In this document: one piece after another, positions 41,570 to 50,912 of the stretch
Layout: each line of letters starts with the position of its first letter
How positions within the stretch are numbered: position 1 is the first letter of the stretch
Source of the DNA: an uncultured Desulfovibrio sp.
GTDB taxonomy: Bacteria; Desulfobacterota; Desulfovibrionia; Desulfovibrionales; Desulfovibrionaceae
Direction: 5' to 3'
Assembly: GCF_902477725.1 (NCBI RefSeq)
Contig: NZ_CABSIF010000004.1
Location: 124,001-188,000 of the forward strand
Length of the DNA stretch: 64,000 bases
Translations under genes and position numbers: made by a program
The notes under the pieces: model-generated
Told to the model about the DNA's origin: nothing
The model's input: the letters and a program-made list of their open reading frames with translations, nothing else
Databases searched by the model: none

Positions 41570-42550
41570 TCAATACATATTGTCAAGCGGCGTCGCAAGC
41601 CCTTCTGCGGCGCAGACCAAGCGAGTTGCCTGGGCAAGGATTTTGTCGTTTCCCGGTCGGGTCAGGCGCGATCCCGTGAGGTAGAGGGCCACAGTCAGCG
41701 GTTTGTTTTTGCCATTGCGGGCCTTGGCTGCTTGCTCGGGATTGCTCGGCGGCAACAGTAAGCCCACATCGTTGGCGGTGCCGTTTTCTCCGCTGCCGCT
41801 TCTGTGCGCCGAGCGCCAGCCCTGGGGCGCTCCAGCGGGGATGCGCCCGGCCCCTGTTGCGCAGCCCAGCATCCAGTCTGTCAGCTGTTTTTTTGCTGGC
41901 ACTTTCAGCAGATTGCCGCAGAGCAGGCCGTTCAGGGTGCGGCACATGGCAAGGGGCGTTGTGGTGTCGCGCGCATCGCCGGGAATGGCCGTGTTCAGCT
42001 TTACTTCCCAGCGGTCAAGGCGAAAAGTAGTGTCGCCAAAGCTGCGGGCAATGGAGGTCAGGCCCTCAGGGCCGCCCAACTGGGCAAGCACAAGGTTGGC
42101 AGCCGTATTGTCACTGTGTTGGAGCATGGCCGCGCACAGCTCTGTTACAGTCATGCCGTGTTCAAGGTGCTTTTCCGAAACGGGCGACCAGGGCTGGATG
42201 TCGCTTTTGGCAAAATGGATTCTCTGTTCAAGAATATCCGGTTTGTCCCGCAGAACGGCTGCAGCCGCCAGCACTTTGAAGGTACTGCACATGGGGAAGC
42301 GTTCGTTCCCACGGTACGACAAAACCTTGCCCCCATCGCTGACGCTGGCTGCCACGCCGAGCCTGCCGCCGCTTGACGCCTCAAGCTCGGCCAGCATTTT
42401 TTGCAGGTCTTTTGCGCTGATTTCGGGGCTGGCAGCGGCCAGCGCGCAATTGATGACAGGCGCGCCCATCACGGCCCCAAACATGGCAACCGGCAGGGCG
42501 CAAAGACCGGCCAGAACAGCGCGGCGAGAGTAGCGGGAGCGTGAATTCAT
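41570..42550 (-). CDS. Class A beta-lactamase
   Basis: A 326-residue serine beta-lactamase with an N-terminal twin-arginine-like signal (SRRAVLAGL followed by a hydrophobic stretch), so it is probably exported folded to the periplasm. Class A motifs are in order: CSTFK (S70, K73), SDN (130), RWEVKLN (E166, N170), and RSGSG where most enzymes have KTG at 234-236. Arginine at 234 is typical of carbenicillin-hydrolysing enzymes and, as I recall, also occurs in this genus. Cysteine 69 is present but position 238 is glycine, so the carbapenemase disulfide is missing. Its resistance spectrum is not deducible. Confidence 0.93.
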   Translation of the reverse strand: MNSRSRYSRRAVLAGLCALPVAMFGAVMGAPVINCALAAASPEISAKDLQKMLAELEASSGGRLGVAASVSDGGKVLSYRGNERFPMCSTFKVLAAAAVLRDKPDILEQRIHFAKSDIQPWSPVSEKHLEHGMTVTELCAAMLQHSDNTAANLVLAQLGGPEGLTSIARSFGDTTFRLDRWEVKLNTAIPGDARDTTTPLAMCRTLNGLLCGNLLKVPAKKQLTDWMLGCATGAGRIPAGAPQGWRSAHRSGSGENGTANDVGLLLPPSNPEQAAKARNGKNKPLTVALYLTGSRLTRPGNDKILAQATRLVCAAEGLATPLDNMY

Positions 42551-42593
42551 CAGCGTACCTGTAAAGTTATAAACGAGCGGCCCGCGTTACGCA

Positions 42594-43241
42594 TCAGCGC
42601 CCGGTGAGCAGCAGGGCAGAAGCCAGCCCCACAAACACGCAGCCCGCCACGCGCTGCATCATGATCTGCCCGCGCTTTGAACGGTTGAACCATACGGCCA
42701 GACGGCCCCCAAGGGCGGCCACAGTCCAGAAAACCACGATGGTAGCCAGCATGAAGAGCCCGCCGAGGCTCAACACCTGCAAGGCCACGCTGCCGCGAGC
42801 GGGGTCGCAAAACTGCGGCAAAAAGGCCAGAAAAAAGAGTGAAACCTTGGGGTTGGTGACGTTCATCACTATTCCCCGGCGATAGAGCGTCATGTAGCCG
42901 GGGAAGTTGCTGCCAGTGCTGCTGGCGGCTCCATCTGCCACATCGGTTGTGGATGCCCCGGCGCGAAACGAGAGCCAGGCAAGCCACAGCAGATAGCCCG
43001 CGCCCGCTACTTTGAGCAGGGTAAAGGCCAGAGCCGAGGTCTGAAAAATGGCGGCAACGCCCAGCGCAACTGCCGTAGTGTGAACACACAGGCCCGTAAC
43101 AAGCCCTAACGTGGTGATTATGCCAGCGCCAACACCAAAAAGAGCTGACTGGGTGAGCACAAAGATATTGTCCGGCCCAGGCGCAATGCCAAGCAGCAGG
43201 GCGGCGGCAAAAAAGGCCATCATTGCATCCGGTGTCAGCAT
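42594..43241 (-). CDS. LysE/RhtB-family amino acid exporter
   Basis: A 215-residue inner-membrane protein of about six helices. It shows the family signature PGPDNIFVLTQS near the N-terminus and GIVMNVTNPKVSLFFLAFLPQF in the middle. The substrate is probably a neutral amino acid or homoserine-like compound, but it cannot be named. Its start overlaps the end of the GIY-YIG gene upstream. Confidence 0.92.
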   Translation of the reverse strand: MLTPDAMMAFFAAALLLGIAPGPDNIFVLTQSALFGVGAGIITTLGLVTGLCVHTTAVALGVAAIFQTSALAFTLLKVAGAGYLLWLAWLSFRAGASTTDVADGAASSTGSNFPGYMTLYRRGIVMNVTNPKVSLFFLAFLPQFCDPARGSVALQVLSLGGLFMLATIVVFWTVAALGGRLAVWFNRSKRGQIMMQRVAGCVFVGLASALLLTGR

Positions 43242-43510
43242 GAAACACTCTCTCCAGCAAGCAGAAATTGTAGTTTTTGGGCGCGCGGGCGTGATTTGAC
43301 GGCCAGCTCAAGCCGTAACGCATCGCCTTTGCAGCCGCAGGCCCGGCTGGCAATGAGCCGCACGGGCCGCCGCCCCTGCGTGTAGCGCGCCCCGCCTGGA
43401 ACCTGCCCATTGTGCTGGCCCAGACGGCGCTCCATATTTGTGGTGATGCCGCAATACAGCGTGCCGTCAGCGCACTCCAGCAGGTAGACTAGCCAAGGGC
43501 TGTCAGTCAT
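43235..43510 (-). CDS. GIY-YIG nuclease-fold protein
   Basis: A 91-residue single-domain protein of the YhbQ/UPF0213 group. The GIY-YIG core is visible as WLVYLLECADGTLYCGIT, followed by MERRLGQHN, with RRPVRLI further on. These small proteins are thought to act on DNA but their role is unknown. It overlaps the LysE gene by seven bases. Confidence 0.9.
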   Translation of the reverse strand: MTDSPWLVYLLECADGTLYCGITTNMERRLGQHNGQVPGGARYTQGRRPVRLIASRACGCKGDALRLELAVKSRPRAQKLQFLLAGESVSC

Positions 43511-43531
43511 TGCGCGTAACCTCGGCGCGGC

Positions 43532-44140
43532 TCAGTCAAAGGCTCCGGCAAACCAAGCCGTCAGCAGGAAGGAAACAGCCCAGTTGCCGATGCGCCATGT
43601 CCACGGATTGGGCAGGCGGCCCGTGCTGAACTGCCGCAGATCGCGCATAACGCCCATGACCGCGCCTAATATATGGAAGAAGATAAAGCCGATGCCCGCA
43701 AGAAAACCAAACTGGGCAAGGCAGACCATAAAAAGGGCAAAGGTCACGCTGGCAGCAAGGCAACCTGTCTGGTCGTTGCCGCCCATCCACACGCGGCCAA
43801 GGTTCATGCCGCCTAGGCCTCCGGACTGACCGAAGGTTCCACGGTAGAAAAATCTGCTACGGTACTCTTGACGCCCCGACTCCGCTTGGCCTGAACCTGT
43901 GCCCGCTCTATCCTCATAGGGGCCGAAGCCGGAGGCACTATTCCACCCGTTGCCCTGCGCTCTGGCATTGCCTTGCCCAGTAGCATTCTGGCTGGCATTG
44001 CGGGGGTCTTCGTGGTCGTGCAGAATTTCCACATCAACCACACGCGGCGCACCCGCCTTGTCCGCACCGCCCTGGGGCAGTGCAGCCTGTTCAGAGGTGT
44101 CGGGTTGGTCGTGTCGCGGGCCGTTTGGGGGAACAATCAT
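43532..44140 (-). CDS. Hypothetical membrane protein with disordered N-terminus
   Basis: I do not recognise this 202-residue protein. The first ~110 residues are hydrophilic and low in complexity, rich in Gly, Asn, Gln and Ser. Two or three hydrophobic segments follow (FALFMVCLAQFGFLAGIGFIF, and a final WAVSFLLTAWFAG), suggesting an inner-membrane anchor. GGAGA lies seven bases before the ATG at 44140. It is divergent from the Sel1-repeat gene. Confidence 0.7.
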   Translation of the reverse strand: MIVPPNGPRHDQPDTSEQAALPQGGADKAGAPRVVDVEILHDHEDPRNASQNATGQGNARAQGNGWNSASGFGPYEDRAGTGSGQAESGRQEYRSRFFYRGTFGQSGGLGGMNLGRVWMGGNDQTGCLAASVTFALFMVCLAQFGFLAGIGFIFFHILGAVMGVMRDLRQFSTGRLPNPWTWRIGNWAVSFLLTAWFAGAFD

Positions 44141-44307
44141 GCAAAATCTCCTCGGAGCGCAACAAAAGGTTGGGCAAGCCCTGCGCCTGCTGTGTTTGTG
44201 CCTTCTGCCAGCTACGGCGTCAAGGGGCGGCCTTGTCATCCTCCCTTGCCAGTACTATTATATAGATTGCACCTCCGGCAACATGCTCGGACGCAAAGGA
44301 GACGTTT

Positions 44308-44982
44308 ATGAAAAATTTAGGTTCTGCAATCCTTTTGGCCGCAATGCTGACTGTGGGATATGGAATGATCAGCACGGTTCAGGCGAGTCCAGCCAAAAAC
44401 ACCGAACAGACGCTGGATGAAGCATGGACTGCGTACAATATCGGACAATATAATAAAGTTGTGAAGATGGTGCAGCCTCTGGCCAGCGATGGCAATCCCC
44501 GCGCTCAGGTACTGCTGGGACGCTGTTATGAAAATGGCCTTGGCGTACCTCAGGATATGGAAACCGCCGCCAAGTGGTTCCGTTTGGCTGCGGAGCAGAA
44601 TTACGCCGAAGCGCAGGTGCAGTTGGGCTATCTGTACGAACTTGGTGCCGGGGTTCCCAAAAACGATACCGCAGTGGTTGATCTTATGAGCCGCGCCGCC
44701 AATGCTGGCAATGCGGAAGCCCAGTTCAACCTTGCGCTTTATCACAGCCAGGGGCGGTATGGCTTTGCCAAGGATCCGGATCAGGCCTTTGTCTGGGCCA
44801 AGCGTTCTGCCGATCAGGGGTTTGCGCAGGCGCAGCGCTATGTGGGCGCATGCTATGAATTTGGCGTAGGTGTGCCTGTAAATCCGTCAGAAGCCGCTGC
44901 GTGGTACAGCAAGGCCGCAGCTCAGGGGCTTGAAAAGGAAGGCAATATCTTTAACACAGAACGCGTATACACCATGCCGTAA
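44308..44982 (+). CDS. Secreted Sel1-repeat protein
   Basis: A 224-residue protein with an N-terminal signal peptide (hydrophobic core LGSAILLAAMLTVG) and about four Sel1-like tetratricopeptide repeats, such as AQVLLGRCYENGLGVPQDMETAAKWFRLAAEQ. These repeats bind partner proteins; none is named by context. AAAGGAG precedes the start. A strong terminator follows, so it is a single-gene unit. Confidence 0.9.
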   Translation: MKNLGSAILLAAMLTVGYGMISTVQASPAKNTEQTLDEAWTAYNIGQYNKVVKMVQPLASDGNPRAQVLLGRCYENGLGVPQDMETAAKWFRLAAEQNYAEAQVQLGYLYELGAGVPKNDTAVVDLMSRAANAGNAEAQFNLALYHSQGRYGFAKDPDQAFVWAKRSADQGFAQAQRYVGACYEFGVGVPVNPSEAAAWYSKAAAQGLEKEGNIFNTERVYTMP

Positions 44983-45008
44983 CCGGTAACGCTTCTTTAT
45001 TGCAAGAC

Positions 45009-45050
45009 GATGCCCCCGAGTTATCTTGACCGGGGGCATCTTGTTTTTTT
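45009..45050 (+). terminator. Rho-independent terminator after the Sel1-repeat gene
   Basis: Stem GATGCCCCCG / CGGGGGCATC with a 12-base loop followed by TTGTTTTTTT. Confidence 0.95.
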
Positions 45051-45234
45051 GAAAGCAATCACGAAACAGACTCTGCCCATTGCCATAAAGATCAGAATCG
45101 TTCATGTTGAGGTATCCGTTAGTCTTGGCTTGTACAGGCATGAGTGCGCTTTGCCCTATTGCATATCCGAAACATGACGATAAAACTGAAAACTACTCCT
45201 TTTTCAGAACGGGCGTCAGGTACCGGGAGGCACT

Positions 45235-47331
45235 ATGAAGCTGGGTCTTTTGACGAAGATGTCGCTGTACATTCTTATTCCATCCATGCTTGGTCTGGCC
45301 CTTGTGGCTGGCATAAGTCATCGTATGTCTGAAGACGCATTGCGAAAGCAAACCCGCCAGGATATTGCGGCCATTCTGAAAGGTCAGGAAGTGGGCCTGA
45401 ACGCAGTCTTTGTATCCATGAAGGAAGCCCTTGCCCAGATTGCCGAAAATCGTCGTCTTCGTCTCTTCCTTGAAGCTTATGCCAATGGCGCTCCCATTGA
45501 CCACAACAACGAGCTTTTTCTCCACGCCCATGACGCTCTCAAGAACTTTACCGATGTGAACAGCAATATTGCCACATGTGGTCTTATTGCTCCTGACGGC
45601 AAAGTCATCATGCACAGCAAAAGGGGCGATACGCAGAAGTTCAGCAGCACCATTGGCGAAGATTTTTCAAAGCGCGTCTATTTTATCAACGGTATGAAGG
45701 GACAGATCAGTTCTGTCGGGCTGGTCAGCGTGGCCACCAAAAAAATGACCACCATCATCGGCATGCCCGTTAAGGATAAAGGCAAGATCGTAGGCGTTAT
45801 TTACGGGGGCACAGACAACGACAAGCTGGCCGAAGCCACCACAAACAAGATTAATCTTGGTGAGGTGGGCTTGGCTTTTGTTATCAATACGGAAGGCGTG
45901 ATTGTACAACACCCCGACCTGAAGCGCATCGGGCAAAAAGCAACAGGCTCGGCCTGGGTCGCGGAAGTTCTTAAAAACAAAAAGGGCCGTCTTGAATTTG
46001 TGAATGCTGAAGGGCTTGAAAAGATTCTGTATTATACAGATATGCCCGATGAAGGCTGGATATTGTGTCTGGAGCTGGACAAAACCCTTCTTTACGAGCC
46101 CATCAGCGATATGCTGGTCAATAATGTGCTGACGGCAGTGGCTTGCGCCCTTGTGGTAGGTATCGTCATCTTTTTGAGTGTGCGAAGTATCGTGCACCTG
46201 CTGGGCGGGCTTTCCGGCATTGCCGAGGCCATTGCTGGCGGCAGGCTCGAATGCTCCACGGAGGAGGAGCGGCTGCTGCGAACCTCTGAAAAAAGAGGCG
46301 ACGAGTTCAGCGTACTTTCATTTGGCATGGAACGCATGATGGGCAACATCAAGCGCCTGCTGGGCGAGAGCGAGGAAAAAACCGCTGCGGCGCATAAGGC
46401 CACAGAACAGGCCCGTCAGGCAACGGAGCGCGCAGAGCAGGCCGCCATTGAGGCGGAAAATGCGCGCAAAGAGGGCATGCTTGCTGCTGCGGGGCAGCTT
46501 GAAGGCGTGGCGGATATTCTTGCTTCGGCTTCGGCGCGGCTTTCCGAGCAGATAGGGCAGTCAGAGAAGGCTGCCTCCGAATCCGCGCAACGCCTTACCG
46601 AAGCGGCCACAGCCATGAATCAGATGAACGCCACGGTGCAGGAAGTGGCACGCAATGCTTCGGCTGCTTCGTCCACATCCGAGGAGACGCGCAGCAGCGC
46701 TGAAAATGGTTCAAGCATTGTGCAGCAGTCCTTGCAAAGCATAGGACAGGTGCGCGAGATTTCGCACGGGCTCAAGAGCGACATGGCGGAACTGAATGAC
46801 CACGCTCAGGCCATTAACCGCATTATGAACGTGATCTCTGATATTGCCGACCAGACCAACCTTCTGGCCCTCAACGCCGCCATAGAGGCCGCGCGTGCGG
46901 GCGATGCCGGGCGCGGTTTTGCCGTGGTGGCTGACGAAGTGCGCAAGCTGGCAGAAAAAACCATGGCCTCGACGCACGATGTGGGCAATGCCATCAAGGC
47001 CATCCAGACCAGCACGGCCAAGAGCGTGGATGTTATGGAAGTTGCCTTGCGGCAGGTGGAGGTTGCCTCCGATTTCGCCGGGCAGTCTGGCGAAGCGCTC
47101 ACCCACATTGTCGACAGTGTGGAGCTTGCGGCAGATCAGGTACGCGCCATTGCCACCGCCAGCGAACAGCAGTCTGCCACCAGCGAAGAAATCAACCAGA
47201 CCATTGTGAAGATCAACGATATTTCCATGCAAACCGCCAGAGCCATGGACGAAGCCGCTCAGGCCGTGACGGATCTTACGCGTCAGGCCAAGGCCCTGAG
47301 CGATTTGATTGCAGAAATGAAGCGGGGATAG
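45235..47331 (+). CDS. Methyl-accepting chemotaxis protein with periplasmic Cache-type sensor
   Basis: A chemoreceptor of 698 residues. Residues ~10-28 and ~297-318 are transmembrane; the region between is a periplasmic ligand domain with Cache features (FSKRVYFINGMKGQ, GMPVKDKGKIVGVIYGG, GWILCLELDK). A HAMP-like linker and a long coiled coil of Ala/Glu follow, then the highly conserved signalling hairpin around DQTNLLALNAAIEAARAGD near residue 545. No C-terminal CheR-docking pentapeptide is evident. GGGAGG is positioned before the ATG. The ligand is unknown. Confidence 0.93.
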   Translation: MKLGLLTKMSLYILIPSMLGLALVAGISHRMSEDALRKQTRQDIAAILKGQEVGLNAVFVSMKEALAQIAENRRLRLFLEAYANGAPIDHNNELFLHAHDALKNFTDVNSNIATCGLIAPDGKVIMHSKRGDTQKFSSTIGEDFSKRVYFINGMKGQISSVGLVSVATKKMTTIIGMPVKDKGKIVGVIYGGTDNDKLAEATTNKINLGEVGLAFVINTEGVIVQHPDLKRIGQKATGSAWVAEVLKNKKGRLEFVNAEGLEKILYYTDMPDEGWILCLELDKTLLYEPISDMLVNNVLTAVACALVVGIVIFLSVRSIVHLLGGLSGIAEAIAGGRLECSTEEERLLRTSEKRGDEFSVLSFGMERMMGNIKRLLGESEEKTAAAHKATEQARQATERAEQAAIEAENARKEGMLAAAGQLEGVADILASASARLSEQIGQSEKAASESAQRLTEAATAMNQMNATVQEVARNASAASSTSEETRSSAENGSSIVQQSLQSIGQVREISHGLKSDMAELNDHAQAINRIMNVISDIADQTNLLALNAAIEAARAGDAGRGFAVVADEVRKLAEKTMASTHDVGNAIKAIQTSTAKSVDVMEVALRQVEVASDFAGQSGEALTHIVDSVELAADQVRAIATASEQQSATSEEINQTIVKINDISMQTARAMDEAAQAVTDLTRQAKALSDLIAEMKRG

Positions 47332-47350
47332 CGCGCCTCACATACTGAAG

Positions 47351-47388
47351 AAGGGGCAGCCCGGCTGATTGGTGCCAGACTGCCCCTT
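47351..47388. terminator. Bidirectional terminator between the chemoreceptor and recJ
   Basis: Outer stem AAGGGGCAG / CTGCCCCTT with an inner GGC-GCC pair, between two converging genes. Confidence 0.85.
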
Positions 47389-47417
47389 TATGCGTTTATT
47401 ACAAGAAGGCTGGACGA

Positions 47418-49151
47418 TCAGGCTGGCCGCCAGTCCTTGATGGCAATATCCACCGAAGCGATGCCGTTGTAGGTGTCGATACGCGGGGTGTAGGCCACAA
47501 GAATGTGCTTGTTGATGAGGGAGGCGGGCAGTTCGTCAGCCATACGCCAGGCTTTTGCAGAAAGGGTAATGCCGCTGGCGCTGTCCGTCAGGCGCAAAAG
47601 CACATGTTCCCTGCTGCGCCCAAGAAAAGAGCGTTCCTTGACCAGCAGCGGGGGCGACTGGAATACCGGCTCGGGATTGCCGGGCCCAAAAGGTTGCAAC
47701 AGTTCAAGTTCCTTGAGAAAGTTGTGATCACCTGCCAGCTTGAAGCCCAGCTCGCATTCCAGTGTGATGCTGGGAAGCAGCGGGTTGGGGCCAAGCACTT
47801 CTTCCGCCACAGCGTCGAATCGGGCGCGAAATTCCTCCAGCCTTTCCGGCGCAAGGCGCACCCCTGCCGCCTGACGGTGCCCGCCAAAGTTCAGCAGGCA
47901 GTCTGCCGTGCGGGTCAGACCGCCGTGCAGATCAAATTCGCGCACAGAGCGGCCCGAGCCTTTGAGGCTGCCCTGATCGTCGCATACGATGATGGTGGGG
48001 CGGTAGTAATCTTCCACAATGCGCGAGGCCACGATGCCCACGATGCCGGGGTGCCAGTCCTTGCCGTAGAGCACAAGGCCTGCGCGCGGCCCGCGCGACA
48101 GTATGTCTGATGCCTGCGCCTTGGCTTCTGCGTAGATGCGTTCTTCTTCCTGACGGCGGGCCAGATTGAGTTCGTCCAGCTCCTGCGCCATGCCTGCGGC
48201 GGCAACGTGATCTTTTTCGCGCAGCAAGCGCAGGGCCAGCTCGCCCTTGCCCATGCGCCCAGCTGCGTTGATGCGCGGCGCAAGGCGAAAAACCGCCTGT
48301 CCGGCGCTTAACGCCGCCGCAGCGTTCATTCCGCTGGCAACTTTCAAGGCCGCCATGCCGGGTCGTTCCGCCCGCGCAATGCGGGCAAGCCCGCCGCGCA
48401 CGAGCACGCGGTTTTCTCCGGTGAGGGGCATGACGTCCGCAAGGGTGCCAAGCGCCACCAGATCAAGGCAATCGCCCATGTTGTGCTTTTTGCCCGTATG
48501 CGGGGCAAGGGCGGCGTTGACGCCCCCCATAAGGTAAAAGGCCACGCCCACGCCAGCAAGGTGCGGGCAGGGCAGATCTTCTGCGGCGAGGATGCGGGGG
48601 TTGCAGATGGCGTGGGCAGGGGGGAGTTCTTCGGGCGGCAGGTGGTGGTCGGAAACCACCACCGTCATGCCAAGCTCCCGAGCGCGCTGCACTGCCTGCA
48701 CGTCTGAAATGCCGCAGTCCACCGTGAGCAGCACGCCGCAGCCCTGGGCGGCCAGCGCCTCAATATGCGGCACGTTAAGGCCGTAGCCCTCGCTGCGCCT
48801 GTCAGGAATATGCCAGTCCGCGTGGATGCCGTGGCTTTCAAGCACATCCAGCACCAAGGTGGCGGCTGTCACGCCGTCCACATCATAGTCGCCCCAGACT
48901 GCCAGTTTTTTTCCGGCCAGCAGTTCAGATGCCAGCAGGCTGGATGCTTCGGGCAATTGGGGCCAGCGGTCAGGGGGCGTGAGCGAATCAAGCCGGGCGG
49001 ACAAAAAGGCGTCCATGGCATCCCTTTCGGAAAGGCCACGCCGCCAGAGAATCTCAAGAAGAAAGGGCGAGATGGAGAGAGCATCTGCCCATTGCCGGGG
49101 CGGCGTGGGGCAGATGTTTTGCATAGGCTCGCGGATCAGCCAGTTTTTCAA
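47418..49151 (-). CDS. recJ: Single-stranded-DNA-specific exonuclease RecJ
   Basis: A 5'-3' exonuclease acting in recombination and mismatch repair. It is 577 residues if started at TTG 49151, which follows the upstream stop by four bases and keeps the family-like KNWLIRE N-terminus; an ATG at 49124 is the alternative. DHH-phosphoesterase motifs are present: AVWGDYDVDGVTAA, TVDCGIS, VSDHHLPP, and the DHHA1 part NFGGHRQAAGVRL. Confidence 0.94.
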   Translation of the reverse strand: MKNWLIREPMQNICPTPPRQWADALSISPFLLEILWRRGLSERDAMDAFLSARLDSLTPPDRWPQLPEASSLLASELLAGKKLAVWGDYDVDGVTAATLVLDVLESHGIHADWHIPDRRSEGYGLNVPHIEALAAQGCGVLLTVDCGISDVQAVQRARELGMTVVVSDHHLPPEELPPAHAICNPRILAAEDLPCPHLAGVGVAFYLMGGVNAALAPHTGKKHNMGDCLDLVALGTLADVMPLTGENRVLVRGGLARIARAERPGMAALKVASGMNAAAALSAGQAVFRLAPRINAAGRMGKGELALRLLREKDHVAAAGMAQELDELNLARRQEEERIYAEAKAQASDILSRGPRAGLVLYGKDWHPGIVGIVASRIVEDYYRPTIIVCDDQGSLKGSGRSVREFDLHGGLTRTADCLLNFGGHRQAAGVRLAPERLEEFRARFDAVAEEVLGPNPLLPSITLECELGFKLAGDHNFLKELELLQPFGPGNPEPVFQSPPLLVKERSFLGRSREHVLLRLTDSASGITLSAKAWRMADELPASLINKHILVAYTPRIDTYNGIASVDIAIKDWRPA

Positions 49152-49155
49152 AGCG

Positions 49156-50010
49156 TTAGCCCGCCGTTTTGGGTTTCTGCGCGGCCCCGTTTTGTGCGGC
49201 CTGAAGTGCGGCGCGTACACCTTCTAAGCGGTCGGCGGGTACGAGCTGTTTCTGAATAAGCCATGCCAGAAATTTGAGCGAGGTTTCGTGCCGTGGGGCC
49301 AGCTCAAGCGCTTTCAGCAGATAATCAACGCACTGGCCGATATCCTTGAGTTCAAGCAGCACGCGGGCCATGTTCATGTACAGGTTTTCGTCAGTGGGCG
49401 AAAGTTCAAGAGCGCGCTGGTAGTATTCAAACGATTCCTGCAACATCTTGCTTTTGCGAAGATTGATGCCAAATTCATTGAACAGGTGCTTGTGCTCTGG
49501 CTCGAATGCGGCTTCGAGTTTTACCAGGCGCTGAAAAATGTCCTGCGCCTTGGCGTTGTCGCCCCGCTCAAGATAGGTCAGCCCAATGCCAAAGTTGGCC
49601 CGCACGTTTTCTTCATCGACCTTGAGGGCGCGCGTGTATTCAAATTCGGCGGCAAAGTTTTCGCCATTTTCGCGATGTTCGTCGCCGTTATCAATGCTGC
49701 GCTGCATCTCCTGCATTTTGGGGAAAACGGAATTGAGGTAAAATTCCGGCTCGGGCGAGAATTTGGAAATAAGCTCGTCCAGGGTGATTTTGCGCTTGGG
49801 GCCGCTGGGCACATAGTTGGTATTGAGCGGCTGGCAGTCAATTTCCTTGCCGTGCTGCTCTATGAACCAGAAGGTTTTTTGCACGGTCTTGCGCGTGGTC
49901 GTGCCAGTACCCACCCTGCGGACTTCCTGAGTGGAGAAGACCCCGCGAACATCGGTTTTTCCGCTGTTGTGGGAATCGCCTTGCGCGCTTTTGGGCGTTT
50001 GACCGGCCAT
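49156..50010 (-). CDS. Tetratricopeptide-repeat protein
   Basis: A 284-residue cytoplasmic protein with about three to four TPR units, for example NFAAEFEYTRALKVDEENVRANFGIG and QESFEYYQRALELSPTDENLY. The first ~90 residues hold a charged region (VRRVGTGTTTRKTVQKTFWFI) I cannot assign. The start at 50010 is set by GAGG six bases upstream. It probably shares a transcript with recJ and pyrF. Partner unknown. Confidence 0.8.
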   Translation of the reverse strand: MAGQTPKSAQGDSHNSGKTDVRGVFSTQEVRRVGTGTTTRKTVQKTFWFIEQHGKEIDCQPLNTNYVPSGPKRKITLDELISKFSPEPEFYLNSVFPKMQEMQRSIDNGDEHRENGENFAAEFEYTRALKVDEENVRANFGIGLTYLERGDNAKAQDIFQRLVKLEAAFEPEHKHLFNEFGINLRKSKMLQESFEYYQRALELSPTDENLYMNMARVLLELKDIGQCVDYLLKALELAPRHETSLKFLAWLIQKQLVPADRLEGVRAALQAAQNGAAQKPKTAG

Positions 50011-50029
50011 GTTCATCCTCAATACTTCT

Positions 50030-50740
50030 TTATGTGTGCGAGGAGGCCATTTCCTCCGTAATCTGCCGGGCCATTGCCAGCGGGTCCGGCGCAGCCGTGA
50101 TGGGCCTGCCCACAACCAGATAGTCAGCTCCTGCCGCAATGGCCAGAGCGGGCGTCATAACGCGGCGCTGGTCGCCAGCGGCGGAACCCGCAGGGCGGAT
50201 CCCGGGGCAAAGGCAGCGCAGGCCGGGGCAACTGGCCTTGATGGCTGTAGCCTCATGCCCTGAGCAGACCACGCCGTCAAGCCCCCACGGCCCCGCCTGA
50301 CGGGCCAGAGCCAGAGCAAAATCGGCGGGCGAGGCCTCGATGCCGGGCATTTCGCCGGGCGCAAAACTTGTAAGCACTGTCACGCCAAAGAGCAGGGGGC
50401 GCTGCCCGGAAACCCCGGCTGCCGCCTCTGCCGCTGCGCGGCACATGCGCTCGCCACCCTGGCAGTGCAGGGTCAGCATGTTTACCCCTGCCGCCGCCGC
50501 AGCTTTGACAGCCTGCGCCACGGTGTTGGGGATATCGTAGAACTTCAGGTCAAGAAAAACGCTGAAGCCCATTGCGGACAGTTCTTCCAGCAGGCCGGGG
50601 CCTGCATGGGTGAACAGCTCCATGCCCACCTTGCACCAGGGAACCGTGCCGCGCAGTTTGCGCGCCAGCGCGAGTGCAAGCTGTTTTTCGGGCAAATCCA
50701 GAGCTACCGCCAGTTGCGGCCTGTGCTGCTGCGTGGGCAT
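50030..50740 (-). CDS. pyrF: Orotidine 5'-phosphate decarboxylase
   Basis: The last step of UMP synthesis. It is 236 residues with a TIM-barrel fold. The catalytic DLKFYDIPNTV (D-x-K-x-x-D) is present, as are LAVALDLPE and the phosphate loop region ending PGIRPAG. AGGAAG precedes the ATG. It lies 19 bases upstream of the TPR gene. Confidence 0.95.
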   Translation of the reverse strand: MPTQQHRPQLAVALDLPEKQLALALARKLRGTVPWCKVGMELFTHAGPGLLEELSAMGFSVFLDLKFYDIPNTVAQAVKAAAAAGVNMLTLHCQGGERMCRAAAEAAAGVSGQRPLLFGVTVLTSFAPGEMPGIEASPADFALALARQAGPWGLDGVVCSGHEATAIKASCPGLRCLCPGIRPAGSAAGDQRRVMTPALAIAAGADYLVVGRPITAAPDPLAMARQITEEMASSHT

Positions 50741-50912
50741 GTTGCTTCCTGTGCTGCTGCTCGCGGCCAGAAATCCGGCTGTACGAACAAAATATGCGGT
50801 TTCAGGTCTTTTGCCCCAACACGCATGCCGTGCTGCGGCGGGGGCGTATCATTCTTGCTGGCGGTCTGCGGAGCAGCCCACAGCAGAATCTGTCAGTACC
50901 GGTCAGCGCGCA

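Noticed and set aside
45120..45140. Sigma-54 promoter before the chemoreceptor
   Set aside because: A TGGC and a GC are present but spaced nine bases apart instead of ten.
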